A stretch of DNA of 64,000 bases from Clostridia bacterium (GTDB lineage Bacteria > Bacillota > Clostridia > Oscillospirales > Acutalibacteraceae): assembly GCA_900771085.1 (NCBI GenBank), contig CAAGMR010000014.1, positions 1-64,000 of the forward strand, in the 5' to 3' direction. The notes beneath the pieces are model-generated. The model saw nothing but the letters and a program-made list of their open reading frames with translations, did no database searches and was not told where the DNA came from. How positions within the stretch are numbered: position 1 is the stretch's first letter; each line of letters starts with the position of its first letter. The position numbers were made by a program, and so were the translations under genes. Positions 1 through 7,072 of this stretch are shown one piece after another.

Positions 1-65
1 TGAAGGAAAGAAAGAAATACGGTCTCAAGGGCGCTCGTCGTGCACCACAGTTCTCAAAGAGATAA
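1..65 (+). CDS. rpsI: 30S ribosomal protein S9, 3' end
   Basis: Only the last 20 codons are inside the window; the gene continues to the left. The reading frame beginning at base 3 gives a tail ending GLKGARRAPQFSKR and a TAA stop at 63-65. This basic, arginine-rich tail is the hallmark C-terminus of ribosomal protein S9, which sits on the head of the 30S subunit and reaches the P-site tRNA with its last residues. The gene normally lies downstream of rplM. A strong terminator follows 25 bases after the stop, so the operon ends here. Confidence 0.93.
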   Translation, partial: KERKKYGLKGARRAPQFSKR

Positions 66-90
66 CAAAAAGAGAAAAACACAAACAGCA

Positions 91-130
91 AAAGCCCTTG
101 AAAACCCAGTGTTTTCAAGGGCTTTCTTAT
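91..130 (+). terminator. rpsI intrinsic terminator
   Basis: A 15-bp perfect stem (91-105 with 111-125) encloses a 5-base loop and is followed by a T-rich tract. It closes the ribosomal protein transcript. Confidence 0.88.
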
Positions 131-165
131 ATCTATCATTCTTCTGCATTTGTGTCAATTTTGCT

Positions 166-222
166 GCGTGAGGACCGTCCCTAAGTGGCATGCCGCGTGA
201 GGACCGTCCCTGTTGACTCATT
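166..222. repeat. GGACCGTCCC dispersed repeat, copy 1 (two units)
   Basis: Two near-identical units GCGTGAGGACCGTCCCT lie 28 bases apart; the first continues into AAGTGGCAT and the second into GTTGACTCA. Related words recur at 2484-2503 (inverted) and 2561-2627. From general knowledge, G/C-rich words of this type flank REP-associated IS200-like transposase genes in Clostridia; that link is inference here because no transposase gene is present. Confidence 0.6.
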
Positions 223-225
223 GTT

Positions 226-247
226 CGATGTTACACTTGTAACATCG
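226..247. promoter_or_regulatory. TetR operator palindrome
   Basis: A perfect 10-bp inverted repeat, CGATGTTACA and TGTAACATCG, is separated by two bases. It overlaps the -35 box of the promoter of the TetR gene at 296, the usual layout of an autorepressor. A related site with the same GTTACA/TGTAAC core lies at 1569-1592 between the two neighbouring genes. Confidence 0.75.
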
Positions 248-265
248 AGGTCATACGTGTATAAT
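237..265 (+). promoter_or_regulatory. Promoter of the TetR gene
   Basis: TTGTAA at 237-242 and TATAAT at 260-265 are separated by 17 bp. The start codon lies 30 bases downstream. The right arm of the palindrome covers the -35 box. Confidence 0.7.
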
Positions 266-295
266 AAATGCAATTTTTAAAAAGGACGTGTTTTT

Positions 296-853
296 ATGCT
301 TACTGAAATGGAACCTAAAAACATAACAAAAGAAAGTATCTTTCAAGCTCTCATGATTTTAATGAAGAAGAAAGACTACAATGATATAACCGTAACAGAA
401 ATTACGAAGAAGGCTGGCGTTTCACGTATGGCCTACTACAGAAACTACGAATCTAAAGAAGATATCCTTACAACATATCTTGACGATCTTTTCCAAGACT
501 ATTTACAGAGCGTTTTAAAAAACATTGGTCCTGACATGTCGGAACTTTACATAGGCTTCTTCAAGTATTTCAGAAGCCAAGAAGACTTCCTTAAAATGAT
601 CATAAAGGCCAACTTAAACAGCCTTCTTCTAAAAAAGTTTGACGAATATATGGAATTCATATTGAATATGGTATTCCTTCAAATTGAACCATCAGCCGTA
701 AACAAGTATGAGCTTCACTACGCAGCAGGCGGAATATACAAAGTACTAATTGAATGGGTTCGTGGTGGAATGAAAGAGTCTGACAAGGAAATGGCAGACA
801 TCATAAGACACCTCGCAGTCTATCCAGATGAAATGAAAAAGATTACCTCATGA
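296..853 (+). CDS. TetR/AcrR-family transcriptional regulator
   Basis: This 185-residue protein has the TetR layout: an N-terminal helix-turn-helix at about residues 13-58 (ITVTEITKKAGVSRMAYYRNY) followed by an all-helical ligand-binding and dimerisation domain without recognisable signature. The ATG at 296 has an AAAGGACG ribosome site ten bases upstream; a second in-frame ATG at 308 is less well placed. A palindromic operator overlaps its promoter, suggesting autorepression, and a similar site lies between the convergent NEAT-like gene and the terpene-cyclase-like gene, suggesting that these are its targets. The ligand is unknown. The terminator stem begins inside the last codons, so stop and stem overlap. 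Confidence 0.85.
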   Translation: MLTEMEPKNITKESIFQALMILMKKKDYNDITVTEITKKAGVSRMAYYRNYESKEDILTTYLDDLFQDYLQSVLKNIGPDMSELYIGFFKYFRSQEDFLKMIIKANLNSLLLKKFDEYMEFILNMVFLQIEPSAVNKYELHYAAGGIYKVLIEWVRGGMKESDKEMADIIRHLAVYPDEMKKITS

Positions 854-878
854 AAACATCATGAGGTAATCTTTTTTT
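841..878. terminator. Bidirectional terminator between TetR and NEAT-like genes
   Basis: A 12-bp perfect stem (841-852 with 860-871) has a 7-base loop and T7 on the right; five A's at 836-840 give the opposite strand a T tract. The left arm is the coding end of the TetR gene. It can serve both convergent genes. Confidence 0.85.
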
Positions 879-921
879 CATGTGATGAATCAAATATATG
901 GATTGTTTCAGTTACTATCTA

Positions 922-1500
922 TTATTTTGCAAGCTTCTTGTTACCTACATAAATTGCTACAGCAACACCTGCAAGGAATACGAATGGACCCCAAATGCTG
1001 AAGCTCTGTCCTACGCTCCAGTCATAGAATCTGGATTCCTGTGCACCAAGGTTGTCAGCCTTAACATCAGCCGCCTGCTGCTCAGCATCAAAGTTTGCGT
1101 CGTAGTCTGAAAGTGTAATTGTATAGTCGTCTGTTACAAGATTGTTTCCTCTTGTATGAAGAACGAAAGTTGTTTTTACACCAGTTCCTTCAATTGGAAG
1201 TTGGAACACATTGTATGTTCCAATGTCATTACCATAGCCTGACTTTGTCTGGCCTACTGGAAGAATTTCTGTACTTTCCAAATAGAGTTTATCAACCTCT
1301 ACGTCATTGAAAACAAGTTCAGCATACTGCTTACCATCTTTAACAACAAGCTTTGCTGGAAGGATGAGCTTCTGAATTCCTGTTTCTGTTGAAATTTTAT
1401 AGTCTACTGCATATGTACCGTCCGAAAGTGCAAATGCTGGAACTACCATTGTTAACATAAGTGTGGCAACAATTGCCACAATAGCCAAAATCTTTTTCAT
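922..1500 (-). CDS. Secreted/anchored NEAT-like domain protein
   Basis: This 192-residue protein starts with a clear signal peptide (hydrophobic residues 4-20, cleavage likely after PAFA at 24). Residues 26-140 look like a NEAT domain: an initial DGTYAVDYKI strand and a central PAKLVVKDGKQYAEL segment are typical. NEAT domains bind haem or haem proteins on Gram-positive surfaces. A C-terminal hydrophobic segment (about 170-187, WGPFVFLAGVAVAIYV) followed by NKKLAK would anchor it; no LPXTG sorting motif is present. A GAAGGAG ribosome site precedes the ATG. It diverges from the terpene-cyclase-like gene across a region with a GTTACAAT/ATTGTAAC dyad. Haem binding itself is not shown: the usual SxxxxY and YxxxY residues are not convincing. 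Confidence 0.65.
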   Translation of the reverse strand: MKKILAIVAIVATLMLTMVVPAFALSDGTYAVDYKISTETGIQKLILPAKLVVKDGKQYAELVFNDVEVDKLYLESTEILPVGQTKSGYGNDIGTYNVFQLPIEGTGVKTTFVLHTRGNNLVTDDYTITLSDYDANFDAEQQAADVKADNLGAQESRFYDWSVGQSFSIWGPFVFLAGVAVAIYVGNKKLAK

Positions 1501-1568
1501 AGTTTATTATCTCCTTCGTAAACTATATTACATTTCTACTATACAACTTTTACAGGTACTTTTATAAT

Positions 1569-1592
1569 GTTACAATTAAAGAATATTGTAAC
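1569..1592. promoter_or_regulatory. Second candidate TetR site in divergent intergenic region
   Basis: GTTACAAT (1569-1576) and ATTGTAAC (1585-1592) form an 8-bp inverted repeat with an 8-base spacer. The arms share the GTTACA/TGTAAC core of the palindrome at 226-247, although the spacing differs (8 versus 2). It lies between the divergent genes at 1500 and 1671. Confidence 0.5.
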
Positions 1593-1670
1593 GCGTCAAA
1601 GCCACAAATTTGCAGTAAAATAAAATCATACTTTTATAAAAGCGGACACAACTTAATAGGAGGTAATTAA

Positions 1671-2483
1671 ATGTTACAAGCTCTAATGGAATTTTGTCAT
1701 TTCCCAGAATTCGGACTAGATGCAAGAGTATTCATTTTTGCACCAGTAGCAGGTCTTGGTTGGCTTCTTGCTTATATTGACCTTGTCCGTCTTGGCTTCA
1801 AGCAGAAGACATACGGTATGCCAATTGCAGCACTTGCGCTCAACATTGTTTGGGAAGGACTCTATGCGTACATGTATTGGGCACATGACGGAATGTTCTA
1901 CGGTGGCTATATGATGGCCATAGTTAACACCGCCTGGTTCTTTGCAGACTGCGCAATCCTCTACACTCACATTAAATGGGGTAAGAAAGACTTTGAAAAA
2001 ATTGCCGACGGAAGACTCTTCTGGCCTTGGTTCGTTGCATGCATGATTATGGCAGTTATTGTTGAAATCACATGGCTCCAGGCATATGGCGTACGTGCAA
2101 ACGGATGTACAGCTATTGTTCAGAACCTTCCAATGTCAATGCTCTTCATCTTCCTTCTCTATCTTCGTAAGTCAACAGAAGGTCAGTCAATGAACATTGC
2201 AATCGGTAAGATGCTCGGTACAGTTGGTGCATGGCTTGCAATTGCTGTTTATCCATCACTTCAAGACCCACTCAACATTTGGGTTGGTGTTACATGTACA
2301 GCATTCGACATGGTTTACTGCGTACTTCTTTACAAGCAGTTCAAGGCAGAAGGCAAGAACCCATGGTTCCCTTCAAGACCTGCAGATCCTGCTAAGGTTA
2401 ACCTTGAGAAGTCACCTGTATTCAATCCAAAGACAGACGAAGTTGTCGACGGCAAGATTGTTACAAAGATGATTTCAAACTGA
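1671..2483 (+). CDS. PaxB-like integral-membrane terpene cyclase homolog
   Basis: The 270-residue protein is polytopic, with about seven membrane segments and a hydrophilic C-terminal tail (from about 228). The stretch LGWLLAYIDLVRL followed by KTYGMPIAALALNIVWE (residues 29-62) closely matches my recollection of fungal PaxB-type membrane terpene cyclases (LGW...F..ETYGM....NI.WE). The two acidic residues proposed as catalytic in that family, Glu63 and Asp218 in PaxB, appear to correspond to Glu62 (NIVWE) and Asp213 (TAFD) here. Family members cyclise epoxidised or plain prenyl chains on meroterpenoids. Ribosome site AGGAGG lies seven bases before the ATG. No prenyltransferase or epoxidase is adjacent, so substrate and reaction are unknown. 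Bacterial relatives exist but are mostly uncharacterised. A TetR gene and a candidate operator suggest induction by a small molecule. Confidence 0.68.
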   Translation: MLQALMEFCHFPEFGLDARVFIFAPVAGLGWLLAYIDLVRLGFKQKTYGMPIAALALNIVWEGLYAYMYWAHDGMFYGGYMMAIVNTAWFFADCAILYTHIKWGKKDFEKIADGRLFWPWFVACMIMAVIVEITWLQAYGVRANGCTAIVQNLPMSMLFIFLLYLRKSTEGQSMNIAIGKMLGTVGAWLAIAVYPSLQDPLNIWVGVTCTAFDMVYCVLLYKQFKAEGKNPWFPSRPADPAKVNLEKSPVFNPKTDEVVDGKIVTKMISN

Positions 2484-2503
2484 CCCATTGGGGACGGTCC
2501 TAA
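2484..2503. repeat. GGACCGTCCC repeat fragment, inverted
   Basis: The word GGGGACGGTCCTAAAACA directly follows the stop codon and is the reverse orientation of the 166-222 and 2561-2627 repeats. Together they flank the three-gene island. Confidence 0.45.
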
Positions 2504-2525
2504 AACAGCAAAATAACAAAGAAAA

Positions 2526-2558
2526 AACTCTCAGCTTTAAAGGCTGGGAGTTTTTATT
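2526..2558 (+). terminator. Terminator of the terpene-cyclase-like gene
   Basis: ACTCTCAGC pairs with GCTGGGAGT (one G-T pair) around a short loop, followed by TTTTTATTTT. Confidence 0.8.
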
Positions 2559-2560
2559 TT

Positions 2561-2627
2561 GCCGCGGGAGGGCCGTCCCTAAGTGGCATTGGTTATGAGT
2601 CAAACAGAACCGTCCCCCTTGACTCAC
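2561..2627. repeat. GGACCGTCCC dispersed repeat, copy 2
   Basis: The unit GGCCGTCCCTAAGTGGCATT matches the first unit at 166-190 apart from scattered changes. It continues into a hairpin whose arms TGAGTCAA (2596-2603) and TTGACTCA (2619-2626) enclose ACAGAACCGTCCCCC. The TTGACTCA arm also ends copy 1. Confidence 0.6.
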
Positions 2628-2845
2628 AAGCCATGAGGGCGGATATTATTAAGGATGGCACAGGACTCGGTTCCTCTGCTGAAGAACTGAATACATGGCT
2701 TGAAATGTACGATGACATATAAAAGCCTTATTCTACGCCATTTTTCGGGGATGGAAGTGCGTAGATTCCCTATTGAAAATAACTGCCCGGATTTCAGCAA
2801 GCGATAATAAAAGTTCACCAAGAGATAACTTTTTCTCACATATTC

Positions 2846-2880
2846 AACACCCCGGGAGTTATCCCGGGGTGTTTTTCTTT
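2846..2880 (+). terminator. Strong terminator upstream of ABC exporter
   Basis: A 12-bp perfect stem (2846-2857 with 2862-2873, AACACCCCGGGA) with a four-base loop is followed by TTTCTTTTTTTG. No intact gene now precedes it, which supports gene decay in this stretch. Confidence 0.85.
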
Positions 2881-2906
2881 TTTTGTTTAAATATGTGTAT
2901 TGTTTA

Positions 2907-2935
2907 TTGAACTAACATGTGCATTGTTATAAAAT
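2907..2935 (+). promoter_or_regulatory. Promoter of ABC exporter operon
   Basis: TTGAAC at 2907-2912 and TAAAAT at 2930-2935 are 17 bp apart, about 75 bases upstream of the ATG. Confidence 0.6.
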
Positions 2936-3011
2936 TATTTTTTGTAAGTCTTGTTTTGGGGTCAAAAGAGAACCTTTTGACCTAATTTATTAGGGGAAAG
3001 AGGCTAAATCA

Positions 3012-3740
3012 ATGGAAAAGGTTTTGGAAATTGAGAATTTTTCAAAAAGCTACAACGACAAGCCTGCTGTTAAAGACATTACTCTTACAGTAAATGAAGG
3101 CGAAATTTTTGGATTTATCGGACACAACGGTGCCGGTAAGTCAACAACAATCAAGGCTGTTGTAGGTATTCTCCCTGTACGCGATGGTGATATCCGCGTA
3201 ATGGGCAAATCAATCAAGTCATTCAGAAAGGATTGCCAGAAGATTTCTGCTTACATCCCTGACAACCCTGATCTTTACGAGTATATGACCGGTATCGGTT
3301 ATATCAACTTCATTTCTGACATCTTTGAAGTTCCATCTGAGGAACGCACAGAGAGAGTTAAGAAACTTGCTGATGCATTTGAAATCACAGATCAGCTCGG
3401 CGACCTTATTTCTTCATACTCACATGGTATGAAGCAGAAGGTTGCTCTTATTGCAGCTTTTGTTCATAAGCCAAAGCTTCTTGTTCTTGACGAGCCATTC
3501 GTAGGACTTGACCCAAAAGCTTCTGCAGTATTAAAGGACAGCATGCGTGAACTCTGCAACGAAGGCAGTGCAATCTTCTTCTCAACACACGTTCTTGAAG
3601 TTGCTGAACGCCTTTGCGACAGAATCGGTATGATGGACCACGGTGACCTCATCGTTGAGGGTAGCGTAGAGGAACTTACTCAGGGTAAGACACTTGAGGA
3701 AGTATTCCTTGAAAAACTGGAGGCAAGAACAAATGCGTAA
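3012..3740 (+). CDS. ABC transporter ATP-binding protein
   Basis: This 242-residue nucleotide-binding subunit has Walker A GHNGAGKST at 37-45, the signature region SYSHGMKQK at about 135-143, Walker B LLVLDEP at 156-162 and the switch histidine in STHV. The family drives export or drug-resistance type ABC-2 systems in the membrane. A GGGGAAAGAGG ribosome site precedes the ATG. The end overlaps the permease gene by eight bases, so the two are translationally coupled and form one exporter. The substrate cannot be read from the sequence; C-terminal residues show no extra domain. Confidence 0.9.
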   Translation: MEKVLEIENFSKSYNDKPAVKDITLTVNEGEIFGFIGHNGAGKSTTIKAVVGILPVRDGDIRVMGKSIKSFRKDCQKISAYIPDNPDLYEYMTGIGYINFISDIFEVPSEERTERVKKLADAFEITDQLGDLISSYSHGMKQKVALIAAFVHKPKLLVLDEPFVGLDPKASAVLKDSMRELCNEGSAIFFSTHVLEVAERLCDRIGMMDHGDLIVEGSVEELTQGKTLEEVFLEKLEARTNA

Positions 3741-5235
3741 TCTTTATTTGGTACTCCGCATGCGTGCGGATGAGATGTTCGGATTGAGCACTACCAGATA
3801 TGAGACTAATGGCAAAAAGAAAGCCTTCAGCATTCTCCATAAGGTAATTATGGCATTAGTTGCGGTTATTCTTTTTGTTGCAATTTTTGTTGCTTCAAAG
3901 CTTCTTGCCGCAAATGGTTTTGCTACAATCCTTCCAACTGTCAGCTATGTCATTGCCAGTGTAGTTACATTCCTTATGACTATTCTTCAGCTCAATGACA
4001 CTGTATCAGGTGATGAGGACAGTGAGTTCCTTCTTTCCATGCCGTTCGGCATTGGAACAGTTCCAATTTCAATGTTCCTAACAATGTATTTGAAGAACCT
4101 TGTTTATACAGCTCTTTTTGAAGTTCCAATGATTATCCCATATGTTTCCGTTGTAGGTGGCAGCACAGGCTTCTGGGTTCACTGGGTAATCGGCTTTCTC
4201 GCAACCTGTCTTCCAATCAGTGGTATTGCCGCTCTCATTGGTATGACAATTGCTCTTATTCTTTCATCATCAAGCAGAAACAACCAGATTCAGTCTACTA
4301 TTTATCTTGTTGTTTCAGCCGGTGCAGTTGCACTTGTTTTCAATATTGTAAGAAAAATCGGTCATGTTTTTGTTGACGGAATCGGCCAGGATCCTGCAGA
4401 TCTTAGTGCAAACATCGTTAAGGAACTCTGTGTAAACTATAACTTCGCAAGACTTTATCAGCTTGGCGTAGTTGAAATGACAAACGTTTATACAGTCCTC
4501 TTTGTACTTCTTTCTGTTATCTGGTATCTCTTCTTCCTTGGTCTTCTTACAGTTAGCTACAAGGAGTTCATCATCGCTCTCAGATGCCCTATCACATATC
4601 AGGACTATGAGTTCAAGGCTCTCGAAGCAAAAGATATGGAAAAGGCTCTCTTTAAGCGTGAACTTGAACAGTTCCTTCGTTCAAAGTCTTACCTTGTAAG
4701 CAGTCTTGTAGGTCCTATCGTTGCTACAGTAATCGGTATCTTCCTTGCTGTAATCGGCGGTGAAGAGTTCTTCACAAGATTTGGTGCAGCAACAGTCGCT
4801 GCCGGCATAAAGAACGCACTTCCTGCAATTATCTGCTTTGTAGTTGCACTTGGCTGCACATCTTACTGTGCTATGTCTATTGAAGGAAAGCGTCACTGGA
4901 TTATGGAAACAATGCCAATGGACGAAAGAATTATCGAGAAGAGCAAGATTAAGGTCAGCCTTCTCGTTACAGTTCCTACAGCAATCATTACTTCTATTCT
5001 TTTTGTTATTGCATTCAGACCAAATGTAATCATCGCAATTGCAACAGTTATTCTTCCGCTTGCATATGCAGTGCTTACATCCTGGTGGGGAATCAAGATG
5101 GACAGCAAATATGCCGACTACTCATCTGAAGATGAGAGACAGGCTATGCGTCAGGGTACATCATTCCTTTTCGCATACCTTCCATCTGTAGTAATTCCAC
5201 TTGTTATTGCGGCTGTTATTATTGCTGTCGCATAA
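3733..5235 (+). CDS. ABC-2 type transporter permease
   Basis: The 500-residue partner of the preceding ATPase has about 10-12 hydrophobic membrane segments in two halves, separated by a cytoplasmic region around residues 290-320. I chose the ATG at 3733 because it has GGAGG ten bases upstream inside the ATPase gene and begins MRNLYLVLRMRADEMFG; an in-frame ATG at 3694 has no ribosome site and would overlap the ATPase gene by 47 bases. The N-terminal LRMRADEMFGLST and long hydrophobic blocks resemble the large ABC-2 permeases of Clostridia of unknown substrate. The function is inferred only as export through the cell membrane. Confidence 0.85.
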   Translation: MRNLYLVLRMRADEMFGLSTTRYETNGKKKAFSILHKVIMALVAVILFVAIFVASKLLAANGFATILPTVSYVIASVVTFLMTILQLNDTVSGDEDSEFLLSMPFGIGTVPISMFLTMYLKNLVYTALFEVPMIIPYVSVVGGSTGFWVHWVIGFLATCLPISGIAALIGMTIALILSSSSRNNQIQSTIYLVVSAGAVALVFNIVRKIGHVFVDGIGQDPADLSANIVKELCVNYNFARLYQLGVVEMTNVYTVLFVLLSVIWYLFFLGLLTVSYKEFIIALRCPITYQDYEFKALEAKDMEKALFKRELEQFLRSKSYLVSSLVGPIVATVIGIFLAVIGGEEFFTRFGAATVAAGIKNALPAIICFVVALGCTSYCAMSIEGKRHWIMETMPMDERIIEKSKIKVSLLVTVPTAIITSILFVIAFRPNVIIAIATVILPLAYAVLTSWWGIKMDSKYADYSSEDERQAMRQGTSFLFAYLPSVVIPLVIAAVIIAVA

Positions 5236-5258
5236 ATGTAACTTTTTGTAAGAATTAA

Positions 5259-5306
5259 AATGCGCGTGGCTTTAGTCAAAGCTGACAATTGCCACGCGCA
5301 TTTTTT
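5259..5306 (+). terminator. Terminator of ABC exporter operon
   Basis: A 12-bp perfect stem (5259-5270 with 5291-5302, AATGCGCGTGGC) has a 20-base loop and ends in TTTTTT. Confidence 0.85.
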
Positions 5307-5355
5307 GACATATGTGTGAAAAATAGATATTTTTGCTCTAAATTTTAACTTTTTC

Positions 5356-5384
5356 TTGCCCTAATAAGCTGTATATGCTAGAAT
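5356..5384 (+). promoter_or_regulatory. Promoter of CHAP-SH3 hydrolase gene
   Basis: TTGCCC at 5356-5361 and an extended -10, TGCTAGAAT (core 5379-5384), are spaced 17 bp. The predicted transcript start near 5391 falls inside the first of two repeated operators. Confidence 0.6.
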
Positions 5385-5386
5385 TA

Positions 5387-5423
5387 TTACAAATTGTAAC
5401 TTTTAAGTTATTACAAATTGTAA
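5387..5423. promoter_or_regulatory. Twin TTACAAATTGTAA operators
   Basis: The 13-bp palindrome TTACAAATTGTAA occurs at 5387-5399 and again at 5411-5423, exactly 24 bp apart, just after the -10 box. The identity extends to TTATTACAAATTGTAAC in both. Two sites downstream of the promoter are typical of a repressor roadblock. Confidence 0.6.
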
Positions 5424-5472
5424 CCTTTTGGGGTTCGACATATTACAGATTCGAAATTATTTGGGAGGACAC

Positions 5473-6249
5473 ATGAAGAAGAATAAGATTATCTCAATAC
5501 TCATGTCACTTGTACTTGTTATCGGAGTGACTGTTGGCGTTATCGGTGCAAAGCCTGCAGAGGCTACTTGCCCATCAGGTATCATGAACAATGGCCTTAA
5601 CGGCATTTACATTAATATTAATGCTGCTCCTTACACAACACTTGCTTCATCAACAAGCGTTGCTTACCAGAGAGGCGGATGCGCATGGTTCGCATCTTCT
5701 CGTGCAAGACAGCTCACAGGTAAGAGCATCATCATCCACAGCCCATCAAACTGGTGGAATACTTATTACAGAACATACGGCTTTAGCCGCGGATCATATC
5801 CTAGCGCTAAGTGCCTTGCAATTTTCCCTAACCACATGCTCGTAGTTGAAAGAGTTGATGGTTCTACTCTTACAGTATCAGAAGGTGCTACACCTCGTTC
5901 AGATGCTAACCACGGCTACTGCATCATCCGTACAGTTTCTCGCTCAACACTTGAGAGCAGCTACGGCGGACTTGTTGGTTATATTTACCTCGGCGTTGGC
6001 CAGGGTTCAAACACAGGCTCTTCAACATCAACATCAACACCTGCTAAGACTTATACAAAGGGTTACTACAGAACAAACACTGACGGCAGCAACCTCAATG
6101 TAAGAAGTGGCGCAGGCCAGGGCTACAGCGTAGTTGCAAAGATCCCTGACGGAACACAGGTTTACGTATCACAGGTAAGCGGTTCCTGGGGTAAGGTAAC
6201 ATACGGCGGTGTATCCGGCTGGATTTCACTTGACTGGTGCACAAAATAA
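5473..6249 (+). CDS. Secreted CHAP amidase/peptidase with SH3 domain
   Basis: The 258-residue protein starts with a signal peptide (hydrophobic 6-24, cleavage near KPAEA at 31). A CHAP domain spans about residues 60-185, with the likely nucleophile Cys70 in RGGCAWFA and the catalytic His121 in FPNHMLVVE. A Ser/Thr linker follows (about 187-202), then a bacterial SH3 domain (205-257) beginning with NLNVRSGAGQGYSVVAKI. CHAP enzymes cut peptidoglycan amide or peptide bonds, and the SH3 part binds the wall. ATG 5473 is chosen over upstream frames because GGGAGGAC sits six bases before it and the signal peptide starts there. It is monocistronic, with its own promoter, twin operators and terminator. 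Confidence 0.88.
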   Translation: MKKNKIISILMSLVLVIGVTVGVIGAKPAEATCPSGIMNNGLNGIYININAAPYTTLASSTSVAYQRGGCAWFASSRARQLTGKSIIIHSPSNWWNTYYRTYGFSRGSYPSAKCLAIFPNHMLVVERVDGSTLTVSEGATPRSDANHGYCIIRTVSRSTLESSYGGLVGYIYLGVGQGSNTGSSTSTSTPAKTYTKGYYRTNTDGSNLNVRSGAGQGYSVVAKIPDGTQVYVSQVSGSWGKVTYGGVSGWISLDWCTK

Positions 6250-6261
6250 TTAAAAAGAATC

Positions 6262-6293
6262 AGGCTTCAGCCGAAAGGCTGAAGCCTTTTTTT
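6262..6293 (+). terminator. Terminator of CHAP-SH3 gene
   Basis: An 11-bp perfect stem AGGCTTCAGCC with a GAAA tetraloop (6262-6287) is followed by T6. Confidence 0.9.
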
Positions 6294-6323
6294 ATAAACT
6301 ATCAATTTTGGGGATTTCGTTTA

Positions 6324-6352
6324 TTGATTGCGTTAAATCTTTTGTGTAAAAT
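6324..6352 (+). promoter_or_regulatory. Promoter of tandem hypB genes
   Basis: TTGATT at 6324-6329 and TAAAAT at 6347-6352 are 17 bp apart, 46 bases before the GTG start. Confidence 0.55.
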
Positions 6353-6397
6353 TATTAGGATGAATTTATTTCAAAATACATTTTATGAGGTGCACTT

Positions 6398-7072
6398 GTG
6401 GATAGAGTAAAAATTATTGATGTCAAAAAAACTATCCTTGAAGATAACGATGCAGATGCAGAAGTTCTTCGCGGAAAACTCAAAGAACAGGGCCTGCTCT
6501 ATGTGAATCTTATGTCTTCACCAGGTTCGGGTAAGACAACAACCTTGCTTTCAATTATCAGCAGACTTAAAGACGAAATGCGAATTGGCGTAATGGAAGC
6601 AGATATCGACTCTGATGTGGACGCAATTACAATTGCAAATGCCGGAGTAAAATCAATTCAGCTTCATACAGGTGGCATGTGCCATCTTGACGCAGATATG
6701 TCAAGACAGGGTATGAAAGAGCTTGGCTCAGACGAACTTGATCTTGTTATCCTTGAAAACGTCGGTAACCTTGTATGTCCTGCAGAGTTCGATACCGGAG
6801 CTCAGGAAGACTTCGTTATTCTTTCAGTTCCTGAAGGAGACGACAAGCCTCTTAAGTATCCTCTTGTTTTCACAAAATGTGACACAGTTATTGTTAACAA
6901 GATTGATGCTATGCCGGCTTTCAATTTCAAGCTTGAAAACATTGAAAAATATGTTAAGAATCTTAATCCTGATGCAAGAGTATTCCCAATCTCTGCAAAG
7001 ACAGGAGAGGGCGTAGACGAACTCTGCGACTGGATTAGAGAAAAGGTAAAGGAGCAGAAGAACAATGCCTGA
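6398..7072 (+). CDS. hypB: Nickel-insertion GTPase HypB, paralog 1
   Basis: This 224-residue SIMIBI-class GTPase delivers nickel during maturation of [NiFe] hydrogenase and related Ni enzymes, usually with HypA. The P-loop SSPGSGKTT lies at 40-48, the EADIDSDVD switch at 67-75 and the NKID guanine-specificity motif follows at about 165. The G-domain metal site is intact: Cys95-His96 (GGMCHLD) and Cys127 (GNLVCP). The histidine-rich N-terminal tail seen in some HypB proteins is absent. The start is GTG at 6398 with GAGGTGC upstream. It overlaps paralog 2 by eight bases. HypA is encoded far away at 39379. No [NiFe] hydrogenase is in the window. Confidence 0.9.
   Translation: MDRVKIIDVKKTILEDNDADAEVLRGKLKEQGLLYVNLMSSPGSGKTTTLLSIISRLKDEMRIGVMEADIDSDVDAITIANAGVKSIQLHTGGMCHLDADMSRQGMKELGSDELDLVILENVGNLVCPAEFDTGAQEDFVILSVPEGDDKPLKYPLVFTKCDTVIVNKIDAMPAFNFKLENIEKYVKNLNPDARVFPISAKTGEGVDELCDWIREKVKEQKNNA

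Larger units (their letters stand above)
2484..3011. other. Gene-poor stretch between island and ABC exporter
   Basis: Apart from the repeats, two terminators and the exporter promoter listed separately, this stretch holds only a 29-codon open frame (2633-2722, ending LNTWLEMYDDI) without a ribosome site. It may be the remnant of a decayed gene, but I do not recognise it. Confidence 0.5.

Noticed and set aside
898..1310. Open frames on the plus strand opposite the NEAT-like gene
   Set aside because: They lack ribosome sites and overlap a gene with a convincing signal peptide and domain.
2633..2722. 29-codon open frame in the gene-poor stretch
   Set aside because: No ribosome site, no recognised family and no conservation can be shown; noted only as a possible remnant.
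5237..5252. TGTAAC-TTTT-TGTAAG tandem words after the exporter stop, and a similar TGTAAC-AGTT-TGTAAC at 15139-15154
   Set aside because: They resemble WalR boxes, but the spacer is four rather than five bases, and both lie between a stop codon and a terminator rather than near a promoter.
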